NCBI GenBank assembly: GCA_020186115.1
Contig: WSYJ01000113.1
Span: forward strand, 62,001-126,000
Source of the DNA: Histomonas meleagridis
Taxonomy: Eukaryota; Parabasalia; Tritrichomonadida; Dientamoebidae
DNA: 64,000 nt
Direction: 5' to 3'
Positions 1 to 11,349 of the stretch are shown in pieces. The notes under the pieces are model-generated. The model was not told the DNA's origin, searched no databases, and saw only the letters and a program-made list of their open reading frames with translations. Every line of letters starts with the position of its first letter. Within the stretch, counting starts at the first letter, position 1. A program made the position numbers and the translations under genes.

Positions 1-1220
1 AGATTAATTGGCTTCCAATAAAAATCTTGTATTATTTTTTTAACATTCCATAATGTTAATCCATCAAGTCATCAATAACACTTTTTATTTTCTTCCAATT
101 TCTTTTTGGGTACATTTGCTTTATGAATGCAATAAAGTGAAACATTTAATAAGAAAGTGGATTGAATGATAACAGAAGATCTTGCTGTGTTTGCATTTCA
201 AAAAAATGAAATAATGAGTGCTAATACGTTTAACATAAAAAAATATAAACGATTTATTATAAACAATTTAAAAAAAATATAAAAAATAAGAAATTATCGT
301 TTATTAATTAAGATAATTGCTTTTATTTCATGGTAATATGAAAAATTTTTGTATTTATTGTGTATTATATATATAATTTAAGTTATTTTCATTAAAAACG
401 AGAATTAAAATTAATTTTTTAATTATTTATTATTCGATTTGATTTCTTCTTGTTCTTCTATGTTTTGATATGATTTCTTATTGTTTTTTTTTGCTTTGAT
501 TCCTTCTTTTTTTTTCATTATTTGTTAATATAAAATAAAAACAATCTAAACAAAGAATATAAAACAAATGACAGAACAAAAACCACGACAAAATAAAAAC
601 AAAAATTTCAAAAAAGGTAAAAATGGAACGAAAAAATAATCAACAATTTTAAAATAATCGAATAAATGACAAATGATACAAAAAATATAAAACTTCTATA
701 CAATGAAGGAGAAGTCTTTGATGCTTTATGTAATGAAGGAGAAGTTTTTAATGCAATGATAGATACATTTCCGAGACAACAAAAATAAAAATGACAATTC
801 TAACATATCACATATCGACAAAAACAATGACAATGAACATGTCATTTTACGAGTCTTTACAATTTTTTTTTGCAAACTGGCATTTAATATACAAACAGAC
901 ATTACAAATTTTCTGTCAATTTCACCATCGCCATTAGATAAATTTTGTTGTGACGAAGTGGCGACAAAATAATTTCAAATTTTTTTTCAATAATATTCAA
1001 TTTTCGAAGTACATTCAAAAGTCGCTAGCTCGCAAACCCTACCTTTTTTAAGGGTATCTTGACTGGAGGTACCACTAACGTCCTCCACAAGCTTAAGTTC
1101 AATTATTTTCATATTTGAAGGTCCTCAAATAACGGTCATTTTATATAAAAATTTCAACCTGACCCCCATCCCTAGTACACTTTATACTGATCACCTGTCT
1201 ACGCCCTTATATAAAAAATA
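1..1220. other. AT-rich stretch without a recognisable gene
   Basis: No open reading frame of useful length and no RNA gene is visible here. The stretch is made of short A/T runs. Slightly more balanced DNA appears from about 1020 to 1310, but I cannot match it to a known element. Confidence 0.5.
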
Positions 1221-1470
1221 TGCTCCGCCGTCTCGGGCTTCGGCAGGTTTGTGATAAATACACTCATTCGCCATTAGGGCTCTCTTTGGGGGAGAGGGTA
1301 CCTTGGTTAAAAGAAAAAGAAAAAAAGAAAAAAGTTCTCAATTGCCCATTAAGTGAACAAACTTTGTTTTTATCACTAATGAGCAAAGTCGAAAAGAAAA
1401 AAAGAATATTAATCAGCAAAACCAAAAAAAAAAAAAAAATATCTCCAAAATCAATTGAATGGTTTACTTT

Positions 1471-1800
1471 TTACAATGGTAAATTAAATGAATAATGTGT
1501 ATTAAAAACAATTAACGTACTTGGTGCTGTTACTTCAAAATTGGTTTCTTCGATATAAAATATAACATAATTAGTTGATGTTAAAAATCCAATATTACAT
1601 TTATCATTTGAAGGTTTTGTAGTGCCAAAATAATATAAATAATAATTAAAAGTACTTGATCTTGAAAGTGAAGATTGATGTAGAAAATTGACAGTTATTT
1701 CTGTATAATTAGAATAGGGAGAATTGGGTTCAATAACAATAAATGCATAATAATGAGTACTATCTATAATAGGTATAGGGTGTTCGGTTAATTCGTGCAA
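1471..1800 (-). pseudogene. Beta-rich ORF fragment abutting a mariner insertion
   Basis: A 109-codon frame on the minus strand whose first codons lie inside the mariner end, so its apparent start is an artefact. The rest is rich in alternating hydrophobic, Tyr, Thr and Asn residues typical of beta sandwich proteins. It lies on the same strand as the capsid-like frames at 3051-3945 and is separated from them only by the mariner element. It may be part of the same integrated sequence, but I recognise no motif and cannot show that it was one gene. Function unknown. Confidence 0.3.
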
Positions 1801-3046
1801 AAAAAATATATAGATATTAAATCACTAAACACTATTTAAAATTTAAAAGTATTTTTAAATAGCTTTTTACTGATATGGTTAATGTTGAAATTATCCATTA
1901 AGAAATCGAAATTTAACCATAACAATATTTTTTTGTATGTTAAAAATTGTACGTTAAGCATATGGAACAGCTTCTCTTCATTGAAGAACTTGTTAAAAAA
2001 GGGCTTCCTACAAAGAAAATAAGAAAAAAATTAAACAAGAAGTTCGGCGAAAGTGCGTTAAAGGACTCAGCAATGTATAAATGGATCAGAATGGTCAAAT
2101 TAAATTTTAGAGTTGATGAGAAACCATATAGACCTGGTAGACCTATAGATGAACAACTTTTGTTCCGTATTCAAGCAGAATACCAAAAAAATCAATTTTC
2201 TTCTGTCCGAAGCATTGCGCACACTCTAAATGTCCCAATTTCTACTGTCTATAATTATATGACAGATTATTTTGGTTTAGTATTTCGTTATACAAAGTGG
2301 GTTCCGCACATTTTATCTGACGATCAGAAAGTGAAAAGGATCCGTTTATGCCAAGAGCTTTATCAAGTTATCATTTAGAGTAAGAAGGATTATTATCGTG
2401 ATTTGATAACTGGGGATGAGTCATGGTTCCTTTATAATTATGCACCAAGAGGAGCATGGACAATAGATAGTGAAACTCATCCACTTTTTGAGTCCGGACT
2501 CATTTGTCGTGAAAAAATGATGATTACAATTGTTTGGGGAGTTTGGGGAATATATATAATAAATGAACTTCCAAAAAACACAACAATGGATAGAATTTAT
2601 TTAATTAATAATATTATAATTCCATTGCATGAACAAAAAGACAATATTTGGCCTAATTCCGGCCTCAAAAAGATATGGTTGCATATTGACAATGCAAGTG
2701 TGCACAACTCAAACATGACCAAAGAAAAAATCCAAAATACCTGCTTCAAGAGAGCACCTCATCCCCCGTTTTCACCTGATGTTGCACCATCTGATTTCTT
2801 TCTTTTTGGCTACGTGAAAGAAAAACTCAGAGGTCAAAGATTTAAGACAAGATTTGAACTTTATGAAGCAATCAATGAAATTGTTCAAGTCATTCCACAC
2901 GAAATGAAAGTTAAAGTTTGATGAATGGGCAAATCGTTGCAAATGGGTTTTCGAACATGATGGATCCTATTCCATCAGTGATTAATAAAAAATCACTAAT
3001 TTTAATTAAAATCTCATATTCATAAAAATTGCGCGAAATAACCGAA
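1783..3046. mobile_element. mariner-family DNA transposon
   Basis: Inverted ends of about 18 bp are visible: TTCGGTTAATTCGTGCAA at 1783-1800, and the reverse complement of a near-identical sequence at 3029-3046 (differences at two positions). Between them lies a mariner transposase frame. The insertion splits minus-strand frames related to a capsid-like gene. A TA target duplication is plausible, but the exact outer boundary is unclear because several TA steps lie around the ends. Confidence 0.75.
1947..2985 (+). pseudogene. mariner transposase with one stop and one frameshift
   Basis: The N-terminal part (1947-2378) carries a paired helix-turn-helix region including a GRP-type linker (PGRPIDEQ). 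After one in-frame TAG near 2376-2378 the same frame resumes with TGDESWF (first catalytic Asp), HIDNASVH (second) and PDVAPSDFFLF (third), the DD34D pattern of mariner transposases. Near 2912-2920 a one-base shift moves the reading to another frame, which continues with a typical DEWANRC-like tail to the stop at 2983-2985. Only two lesions are seen, so this is a young copy. Family known; inactivity inferred. Confidence 0.85.
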
Positions 3047-3050
3047 TATT

Positions 3051-3437
3051 CTATAATGAAGTAGAGGTATTCAATAAAAACTGTGTCAAAGAAACAATAG
3101 TAGAATTACCTGAAATCGCAATGAAATAAATTGGTATATTAACATTAATAGTAGAACCTCTTTTCAATGCTAGACGGGTAGTACTATTCTGTCCAGGATA
3201 AGAAATACTAAATGATTTTGAAGTATAATCAGGAAAACTTACATTATTCCTTAATACTTCATATGCACGATCTAAATCATATTTAGTAAATGGGGAATTA
3301 ATAGGGCCAACTAACTTACGTTGTAAGACTCGTCCCTTATTGCGTGAATAATAAAATTCACTAACAGGTCCAATACAATGGGGATCAAACATAAAAATAA
3401 AAATGGGACAAAATTTTTTATAAATATGTAATCGCAT
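3051..3437 (-). CDS. Unknown beta-rich ORF downstream of the capsid-like gene
   Basis: 128-codon minus-strand frame. The first 15 or so codons overlap the end of the capsid-like frame (3418-3437) in another frame, so the true start could be the internal Met near 3390. It is rich in Ser, Thr, Asn and beta-prone residues. The mariner right end lies five bases after its stop, so the natural C-terminus may be lost. It could be a second structural-protein relic of the same integrated virus-like sequence. No motif identifies it. Confidence 0.35.
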   Translation of the reverse strand: MRLHIYKKFCPIFIFMFDPHCIGPVSEFYYSRNKGRVLQRKLVGPINSPFTKYDLDRAYEVLRNNVSFPDYTSKSFSISYPGQNSTTRLALKRGSTINVNIPIYFIAISGNSTIVSLTQFLLNTSTSL

Positions 3438-3945
3438 AATTTAACTGAACACTCAAGAACTTTTGATCAATAACAGTACCGTGTATTGCTAATCGAAGTA
3501 CTAATGCAATACTATCACCTGAATTCTAATTACGTGCTAATCTAGTACGGAATACTTGAGTTTGTTGTGCATTAGGAGTAACGTACCCTGACATTATAAC
3601 ATTTTGATTGGGTTCATATAATGAAACAGGGGCAGAAGGAGTACCTAAACTAATGTTTTGAATAGCAGTACCGTCAGGTACATATACCAAGGCCCAAAGT
3701 AAGGGAACTGAAATATCTGTAATCATCTTTAAAGAAAAATTCTTTACTTTACGCATATTTTGAGATGCAACGGCACTAATCAAGGTAGCTGCTATATGAT
3801 CACCAGATGATCCTGGCTCACCAGGAATACCTACATTAAAAAAACTAACAGGACCAGAACTATTATATGTCTCATTAGAATACTTAACAGTCTTCAATGG
3901 ACGTCCACGTGAATAACTTCGTTTACGTAACCTACGAGGCATCAC
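3418..3945 (-). pseudogene. Capsid-like protein of CRESS-DNA virus type, one in-frame stop
   Basis: The N-terminus is Arg-rich (MMPRRLRKRSYSRGR), followed by KYSNETY, a MRKVKNF segment, a WALVYVPDGT segment, SLYEPNQNVIMSG and a TRLARN segment. This order is characteristic of capsid proteins of small circular Rep-encoding ssDNA viruses, including lineages linked to gut protists. After LARN there is a TAG at 3526-3528; the same frame continues for about 35 more codons to 3418, with recognisable family residues. I infer a viral integration or a gene derived from one. No Rep gene is visible nearby. The basic N-terminus is consistent with nucleic-acid binding. Confidence 0.7.
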
Positions 3946-3959
3946 AATAAAAAATTTAA

Positions 3960-4120
3960 TGTTGTGGGAAATTTATCAATTGTGGGTGAATTAGATAAGA
4001 GGGAACATCCTTACGGCGGCGATCATATTGTATGGCACCAATTGAAACAAGAGGAAGAACAATGACCCAATTTCCAACTAATTGATAATTCTCTTTAATA
4101 AAGCCCTTAAATAAGCCAAC
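3960..4120 (-). CDS. Short hydrophobic frame just upstream of the capsid-like gene
   Basis: About 50 codons open on the minus strand without an ATG, holding one hydrophobic segment (NWVIVLPLVSIGAI) followed by a basic stretch (YDRRRKD). It ends about 15 bases before the capsid-like start. It could be a tail of a lost upstream gene or a small membrane-type protein of the same integrated element. Weak support. Confidence 0.2.
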
Positions 4121-4124
4121 ATTA

Positions 4125-4570
4125 CTAAAATAAATAGATTTGACTTTTCATAATCATTAATAATATTAACTTTTCATCTTCTTCCTGTGTCCATGGAACA
4201 TTTTTGGTCGGAGAACAATGATTTTCTAATACAGCTCTCATACCTGGATGAAAATCAGGCGGATCATCAAGAGAAGGATCTTTATATGAAACTATGTTCT
4301 GATACAATATCAAATCATCTGGTCTTGGCGGAATAATTGTTAAATCATTTGTATTGTTATTAAAATGATTACGGATGAAATCGTTTATATTACTTCCATC
4401 TCCATATAGTATTTCATTGATTCTGAGCTTAAAACCTTCACAGAGTTTATTAATTGTTTCGTATGTTAAATCATTATTTCAGTACTCAGCACAAAAAAAC
4501 TTGACCTCATTGATATTTGTCGGATGATTTTGATTAAATGTTGTGAAAACTTCTATGAAGTTAATGTTCA
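4125..4570 (-). pseudogene. Fragment of a Myb/SANT-like gene
   Basis: Minus-strand frame running from about 4570 to 4125, interrupted by an in-frame stop near 4480. The conserved part ends with PWTQEEDEKLILLM, which matches the start of a Myb/SANT repeat (Trp, then acidic EED, then hydrophobics). The repeat is then cut off. Myb-type DNA-binding genes are numerous in trichomonads. The 5' flank runs into the mariner relic at 4628. A dead fragment is the simplest reading. Confidence 0.45.
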
Positions 4571-4627
4571 CTATAGCACGATAACAGATTGGTGTAGAAA
4601 ATTGTAATTAGGCCAAAACATTCTGGT

Positions 4628-5487
4628 AAAAAAAACTGGCAGCGGTTTATCTACAAATAATTTTATTGACCCTTTAATTTGTGATCAATTAGAACAAATG
4701 CCATTTCACATCGTCAGAACATTGAGCACAACTTTAAAAATCTTAAAAAGTACAATCCATGATCATCTCCGCAAAATGGGATTTTTTGTGAAGCATTTAA
4801 GGTTCGTTCCCCACACACTCTCTTATAAACAAAAATTACAACGTATTGAATAGTCAAAACAATTTTTGAAAATTATTCAACAGGCACGTCACCAATCTTT
4901 GAGAGTCCTTTCTAACAGGTGATGAGAGCTGGTTTTATTTTACAGAAGATTTTGAAATTCAATGGCTCCAGCCTGATCAAAAACCTTTTACAAGAATCAG
5001 AAGAATTATTTCAACACCAAAAAGAATGCTAACGGTTTTTTGGTCTCCTTTGGGATTTAGAATAGTTGAAATGTTACCTTATGGTAATAAATTTAATAGC
5101 TCTTACTTTACTGAATCTATCCTAAATAAAATTGTGAAAACAATGCCTCAGCAAAAGGAAAGGCGGCCGAAAAGAAAAGTTGTGGTGCATATGGACAATG
5201 CGACACCTCATCGGTCAAATGAAATCAAGAAGTTTGCCACCAAAAATGGGTTATTTTTATGCCCTCATCCAGCATTTTCGCAAGATTTAACACCATCAGA
5301 CTTTTATCCTTTTGGTAAGATTAAAAATGAATTAAAAGGTTCAGGGTTCGTCTCAGAAGATGAACTTTTTGAGGCAATTAAGTCAATATTGGAGAAGATC
5401 ACAATAGATGAACTTGAATCCTTCTTTAGAGAATGGGAAAGGAGACTCCAAGCCTGTATTGATAATGGGGGTGATTACATTGAGTAA
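4628..5487 (+). pseudogene. mariner-family transposase relic (second lineage)
   Basis: Translation in two frames gives a C-terminal helix-turn-helix part (HDHLRKMGFF, RFVPHTLS), then LTGDESWFYF, MLTVFWSPLGF, HMDNATPHRS and LTPSDFYPFGKIKNELKG, the three catalytic Asp contexts of a mariner transposase. There is a stop near 4850 and a frameshift near 4910. The last 153 codons (5026-5487) are open. Residues differ clearly from the element at 1783-3046, so this is a separate lineage. The N-terminus and inverted ends are not visible. Confidence 0.75.
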
Positions 5488-5490
5488 AGT

Positions 5491-6100
5491 TCACTTTACT
5501 ATAGAAATTTTGTTTGTAGCATTTTCTGATATTAAGATACTAAAATTTATCCGGACACCCAATAACTTAACCATATGAGATTTTTTCCCATCAAAAATAT
5601 CTCTTGATGATAATCCAAATATTTGTAAATGTTTTTTTCTGTAGCCTTGAACCGTACGATATTCAGGTAAGTCAAATATTTGTTTCGAAATTGAATACCA
5701 ACTACTTCCCACATAACTAATAATTGTGTATATTTCCTGTAATTGCCTTTATAATCTTTTAAATCCCTTTGAATTCTGATAAGTTTTGTGTTTTCAATTT
5801 GAATGCATTGTAGACTTTCACAATACTGACTTTTTTCGATTTTCAAATAGTTATTTTCCATTTATAAACAGTAATTATTGATAATATTCTGATTTTTATT
5901 TTCCAATGAAATAATATTTCTTAATAAACCCAAATTTTCGTATTTTAGATTTTGAATGATTATATTCAAATCAGAATTATCTTTTCTTTCATGAATCGTT
6001 TCTTATTCTAACTGACGAACTTTGATTTCTAAATGCTCGATTTGAGATTTGTATATGTTTAGAATCTTGTTTTTTTGCTGATGAATAGGAAACATCAGAA
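5491..6100 (-). pseudogene. Broken coiled-coil protein gene
   Basis: Minus-strand frames with stops and shifts. The 5' part (about 6100-5860) reads as Leu/Ile/Glu/Lys heptad-like coiled coil. The 3' part contains SWYSISKQIFDLPEYRTVQ and IFDG, a compact hydrophobic module with WYS, FDLP and RTVQ landmarks. I have the impression that similar modules occur in repeated trichomonad proteins, but cannot confirm it. Function unknown. It starts four bases after the mariner relic stop. Confidence 0.35.
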
Positions 6101-6439
6101 AAAAAATGTCAAATATATCAATGAAATTGACATATATATTAGAAGTGAGAATCATCGTTCTCAATTCAAAGTCGATAGTCACCCCCTCTGAAAATGCTAT
6201 TTTATTTCAAAAAAGAGGATCATTATGCTCCTCTTGAGCCTTGAGTGTCGTGATGTATAGTTTTGAAAAAGATCTATCATGGCAAACGTTAATGAGAATA
6301 ATTTCATTATAGATTATTCCTGGTCTTCCCCTTATTTTATCTCGTCATTTTTTATATTAAGTAAGTTAACAATATTAATATTATTATATCTCATATACGA
6401 TCTTCATTGGATATCTTGTATTGTTTATCTCATGGGGTA

Positions 6440-7130
6440 TTATGAGTGTAGGTTGGTTGGATGTTTGGTAACTTGTTGTTTGATCTGATAGAAATCTGAT
6501 TTCCAAATAATAGATCTTCGCGCATATTTTCTTGTGACCTTTTGGGTAAATTATAGGATGTAAATCTAATTACATTTATCATGAGATTGCTTTAATCACC
6601 TGTGTATGTTGCTAGTTTATATAAATTTTATCTTCTTCATCATCGGCTATTAATTCTTGTTCATTAGTGTTCCTAGTTTGTTGTCTCATATTGTTCTGTT
6701 CAAGATATGGAACAGGTATTGGTTGTGGAGGTATTAGAGAATTTGGTGTTCGATATGACAGAAATCTGATTTGTTCTTCTGAATTTAAATTTGAATTTAT
6801 ATTCTCTCTAAAGGGTTCTGGGCTTGTATAAGTCATTTATATGCTACTTGTTGTGTGCTCCGTGGAACTTTCTTCTGCGTCTGATCCAGGATGGCTGGAC
6901 TCAAAAAATGTTATTTCTCCTCCAAAGAAGTTATTACTGTGCTCCGCTCCGAGCTCTGAGTCTTGTGGTGCCCTCTATTTTAAATTTTGAAGCATTTTAT
7001 GAGATGATTATCTGATATATTCGGAGATTTTCAGAAAAATCGTCGCAACTTATATGGTTTTGCTCCTCTCCTGAAGCTCTTTTCAGTGATGCGGTTTTCC
7101 CTTCTTTGAGTTCATACAATGTAAAAATAA
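6440..7130 (-). mobile_element. 5' fragment of the RLE-type retroelement (copy 3)
   Basis: Stretches here match the 5' part of the long retroelement at 17.6-24.5 kb and of copy 2 at 17.1-17.5 kb. Examples are TTTGATCTGATAGAAATCTG near 6480, the SPEPFRE coding module at 6612-6836 and ACTTTCTTCTGCGTCTGATC near 6870. Matching to copy 2 continues past the coding part to about 7120, which should be near the retroelement 5' end. Only the N-terminal module and leader remain. Confidence 0.6.
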
Positions 7131-7713
7131 ATAATCTATCATCCTTACTTGTATGTTGTTGCTCTTCATTCTATAATAATTATGATCAGATTTTTTTTTA
7201 TTAAAAAAAATCTGGTATGAGAAATGTATGGGATTCAAAATTTATCATATTCTTAATACCATTTTTCTTATATTACATTTTGTTTCATTCGTTGAGTTGT
7301 TCTTCACTTTTTCTTTTTGAGATACCGTATGAAAAAATTTAGCCTGGCCTAAAAAAAAAGAGAAGAAAAAAAATCACTAGCTATATCATTTTTATTTAGA
7401 GCTAATGATTCCATCACTTATCTATATGTTTTTTACATTCTATGACTTTTAAAACAACATAATTGTTCTACACTTTTGCTTTTCCAAAAACAGAATGGAA
7501 TGCTTGGAGTTTTTCATGATTCATGGAGCGCAGGCAGAATCATTTTTGTCTTCATTGAAAACACCATTATGTTTCTCTCGGTAACCTGATTCTAATAAAG
7601 TTATTTGTTGCGCTTCTTAATTTCTTTAAAATATATACCATTGCGCTTTTCAAGCTGAAATCATTCATTGAAAAAAATAAAAAACTCCGCGCTTATGGAA
7701 TTAGAACGATCTA
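7131..7713. other. No gene seen
   Basis: Short A/T-rich sequence without a frame or RNA gene that I can support. It separates the retroelement fragment from the next mariner relic. Confidence 0.4.
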
Positions 7714-8800
7714 ATGATAAAATGTAATAAATTGAAGCCACATATTCATCAAATATGTCAAAAAAAAGTTAGAATGTCACATTTCATGTATCCGATCGAA
7801 AAGTGGGAACAGCGAATTATCATCAAATATTGCTTTCTCTTAGGACAAAGCAATAGAAAAATATATGAAAATTTATCTTTGATATGTGGCAAAGAAGCCT
7901 ATTCAAAATACCAGATCAAAATATGGCTTCAAAGGTTCAAAAAAAATGGTAATTTTTCCATGTATGGATGACAAACGTGCGGGATGACCTTCTTCGGATC
8001 TTGCACCTTTAATTTCAAATTACTTTCAAAAGTTTCCATATTCTTCTGCCAAAAAAATAGTACAGTACTTCGACATCTCACATCACAATGTGAAAGAAAT
8101 TCTTCAAAAATGTCTGCAGATGAGAAAATATTGTCTAGAGAAGTGGGTGCCGTATGAATTGTCAGATGAAAACAAAAAGTGTTGCGTCGAATGTGCAAAT
8201 GAGTCTAGAAGAACTTAGGAATGATGCACAACATAATTATGAACATATATGTACAGGAGATGAATCCTGGTATATATGGTTAAATCAGTCAAGTTCAATG
8301 TTTGCACAATCTCGAGAAAAAGTGGATTTGAGAATTCGTCAGACAATTTCATCATAAAAAACTTTGATCACAATTTTTTTTACAGGTACAAATTTAATTG
8401 CTATTGACGGCCTACCAAAAGGAAGAAGGTCCACTCAAGATTATTCTATTAATGATATAGGAAACATGATATCCAATGCAAATAAGAGATTTCTGCGAAA
8501 AGAAAAATGTCTAAATTTTAGAATTCATATGAACAATTCAAAATGCCACAATGGATCAAAAGTAACTCAATTTCTGGCCAATAACAAAAATTAATCGAAT
8601 TCCACACCGACTATATAGTCCAAACATGAGTCATTGTCTTTTCTGGTATTTTGGAAAATCTAAAAACTCTTAGAGGATGTGGAAATAACGGATTCTGAGA
8701 TGCTTGTGTATAATTTAATTGACATATGAAATGGGATCTCTTTAAAAAAAATTCAAGCGGTCTATAGGGAATAAGAAAAAAGTTGTATATGGATTATTGA
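7714..8800 (+). pseudogene. Strongly decayed mariner transposase
   Basis: Pieces in different frames give an N-terminal helix-turn-helix part (KIYENLS, YSKYQIKIWLQRF), then CTGDESWYIWL, a LPKGRRSTQDY segment and RIHMNNSKCHNG. The first catalytic Asp is kept (GDES); the second context reads MNNSKCH, with Asn where Asp is expected. At least four frame breaks are present. The three mariner relics of this window share domain order but not recent sequence, so they come from separate invasions. Confidence 0.6.
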
Positions 8801-8839
8801 ACACGAAGGGGAATACTATCCATATAAATAAACAAAAAT

Positions 8840-9262
8840 AATTTTTATTTTTTATTCATCAAAATTAGGGTAAGTACTCATTACTTTTTGCCCCCTCAGT
8901 ATTAATAAAATGAAAATAAATATATAATCAAATGTACCCCAGGGACATGTCCGCATATGTTCAATTTTCGAATACACACTGTGAAAATTCATGATGTTTT
9001 TAATTGCATTTTTTATAATTTTTGAAAAATAAGTAAAAATTGAATACATCGGTAATACGAAAACTCAAAAATACGATTAAACCGAATTCAAAATTAACAA
9101 ATTGATCCCCACACCCATGCTATTTATGGTAAATTTTCAAACTTTTATTTTAACTCGAAAATTAAGACTAAGATATTACAATATATACGGTATAGAAAAT
9201 TAAATTATGCACCTCACTTTACAGGGGTTGAAAAATTGCTTAATTAAGTTAATATAATATAA
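8840..9262. other. No gene seen
   Basis: A/T-rich spacer. A 65-codon minus frame is present at 8852-9049, but it has low complexity and no family features. Confidence 0.35.
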
Positions 9263-9543
9263 TTGCTTCCAAGTATCTTTTTGAATCCAATATGCACTTT
9301 TGAATATTCCTATCTAAAAATTAATCTCAAAAAAACTTGCATCAACAAATGTAAAAATATGAGTTTTTTTTCATATTTTAGTAAAATGCACTATGAAATT
9401 TCATTATGTGTTGATAAATCACAAAAAAAAAATTACAAGATTTTGTGTGATTCTTTGTTATTATTCGATCAAAAATTGAATAAAAAAATAACAAGAAACT
9501 CATGGATTACAGTAAGAACTTATTTGTTTTATGGTTTTATATA
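9263..9543 (+). other. Open frame cut by the pogo-like insertion
   Basis: An open frame of about 95 codons runs into the pogo-like element at 9544; the last codons of the computed frame are element sequence. It is rich in Lys, Ser and Phe and has no motif I know. It may be the head of a host gene destroyed by the insertion, but the sequence beyond 11004 does not clearly continue it. Confidence 0.2.
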
Positions 9544-11004
9544 CCCTGGTATTCCTCCAATTGGTGGTATAGGTGACCGTTAAGGAGATGTCATTTCAAA
9601 TAAAAAGGAAGAAAACTTCAAAAGATAAATATAAACTGGTTTACATGATTTTGTGTAAAGTCGGGTCCATGTGCTTAATGATAAGAAGCTAAAATGATAT
9701 TTATATGATGAATTTATTTATCAATTTTTTAAATATTTTAAAGATTTAGGTGTTTACTGATCTGGAAAGCATAATGACCAAGAATCCTGGATAACATGGC
9801 TCTGGAGATGTTCCCAAGCCCAGATCAAATGTTGTGCTGCAATTGATTTTGTAGATTTTACATTTCGATCCTCGTTGTAACGTTTTCGAAATAGATACTT
9901 TGCCGTTACCTTTAAGCTGCCAAAGACCCTTTTATCCAAGGGTTGGAACATATCAGTCATCCCAGGAGGGATATAATATAATTTGATCTTAAGCGCATTT
10001 GCTAAATTTCGAACTGTTTCACAAATATGAGCTTTGTGTAAATCCAAAATCAAATGAATTTCATCATCATCGTTGAAATGCTGACGAAGGAAGATGAGAT
10101 ATTCAGAGAATGTATCAGCGGTTGTCCAACCGTTTTCCGAATGAGCTGACATGTGAGGTGAAACATTACCAATTTGGGATGCTTCACAAGCCTGCGTTTT
10201 GCCCTTGGCTATAAAATAAAGAGGAATTTTGGTACCATCGGCTTTAATGCTCGCTATGACAGTCAAAAATTACTTTTCATTTGACATAACATTGATATTG
10301 ATCGAATCTGATCCGTCTCTGCCCATGTAAGAATCTTATTTGGGAATGCTCTCCAACTTGTTTCGTCACAGTTAATGATCCTTCCGTGGTCAACAGTTGA
10401 CAGAAGTTGCCTGATTTTTACGACAAATGTATTTATACTATCTTGTGAGACTATTGGCCTTCGCTTCGCATGGAGGGACCTTGATGAGATGTGATTTCGT
10501 TTCTTAAAGTCAGTGATTAAATGTGACGATGCCATGAATTGTTTTTTTTCATCGATGTTAATTTCGTCTTGATACTTGGTCAAATAAGCATTCATTAGCA
10601 TTTCGATAAAATCATCGTTGGTAAAGACATACCCTGGTTTCAGGAAACAATCAATGATATAATCCTTAATTGCTTTCTCTTCTGTATTGGTAAAGATTCT
10701 GTGCCCTTGTCCATGGCATGTTTGCCATGGCCTCCATTCAGGGTTTTTAACCAAACACCTCTCCCAGTTCCTTAATGTTGATTCTGGAATTCTGGTTGAA
10801 GCTGAGATTTTGTAAATTGAGGGCACTCCCCTTGAAATCTGATCCAAAATCATCGATATCTTTTGTCTTTTTGTATAATTAGAATAATTATTATGGGGTC
10901 TTTCTCTGAACAATGGATTTGACATCTGATTTATAATACCGTTTACTATTTTTTTTTAATAGTTTAAACGTTTTTCGATACCACCAATTGGAGGAATACC
11001 AGGG
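9544..11004. mobile_element. pogo/Tigger-like DNA transposon with perfect terminal repeats
   Basis: A 27-bp terminal inverted repeat starts CCCTGGTATTCCTCC at 9544. Its reverse complement, ending GGAATACCAGGG, closes the element at about 11004. Both ends are flanked by TA (9542-9543 and 11005-11006), the usual target duplication of the Tc1/mariner/pogo superfamily. The single gene inside is on the minus strand. The near-perfect repeats suggest fairly recent mobility. Confidence 0.85.
9754..10925 (-). pseudogene. pogo/CENP-B-type DDE transposase, frame broken
   Basis: Start MSNPLFRERP at 10925. Residues 15-60 form a helix-turn-helix (SKIS-like segment, IPESTLRNWE); a second DNA-binding part follows (FTNTEEKAIKDYI). 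IINCDETSWRAFP holds the first catalytic Asp; after the break, LILDLHKAHI gives the second and IPPGMTDMFQPLDKRVFG the third (DDE_1 superfamily, 'P.M.QPLD'). The frame changes near 10263, where a stop also lies, so the gene is inactive or contains an error in an A/T run. The family cuts and pastes DNA through TA-flanked ends, as seen around it. Confidence 0.85.
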
Positions 11005-11349
11005 TAATTTGTGAATTTTTAGATAATCTTTTCATTATAGGTCTTCCCTCGTTCCTTCTTATTTTTATCTTACCTTCTCCAAATTGTGTTTTTTGTTTAT
11101 ACTTATCATGTTCTTTATTTAGATTCTTTTAAACTTAATGAAAAACATTTAAATATCGTGATCCTATTGATTAAATTTTTTTCGAAATACTCATTAGTTT
11201 TTGATATAAATTTATTGACTTTATTTTTTGGCATTTTTTGTGCAGATTCGTCATTTCATCCAAACGAAAAATCAAATTCATCATCAATAAATTCGATTAA
11301 ATCACAAAAATCCTCTTCTTTCTTTTCTCCTTATTTTGAACCAAACTTC

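Noticed and set aside
1020-1310. Possible tRNA or small RNA gene in the more balanced stretch
   Set aside because: No cloverleaf or conserved A/B boxes could be found by eye.
1220-1495. 91-codon Lys-rich frame
   Set aside because: Low complexity with poly-Lys and no neighbours or motifs; not supported as a gene.
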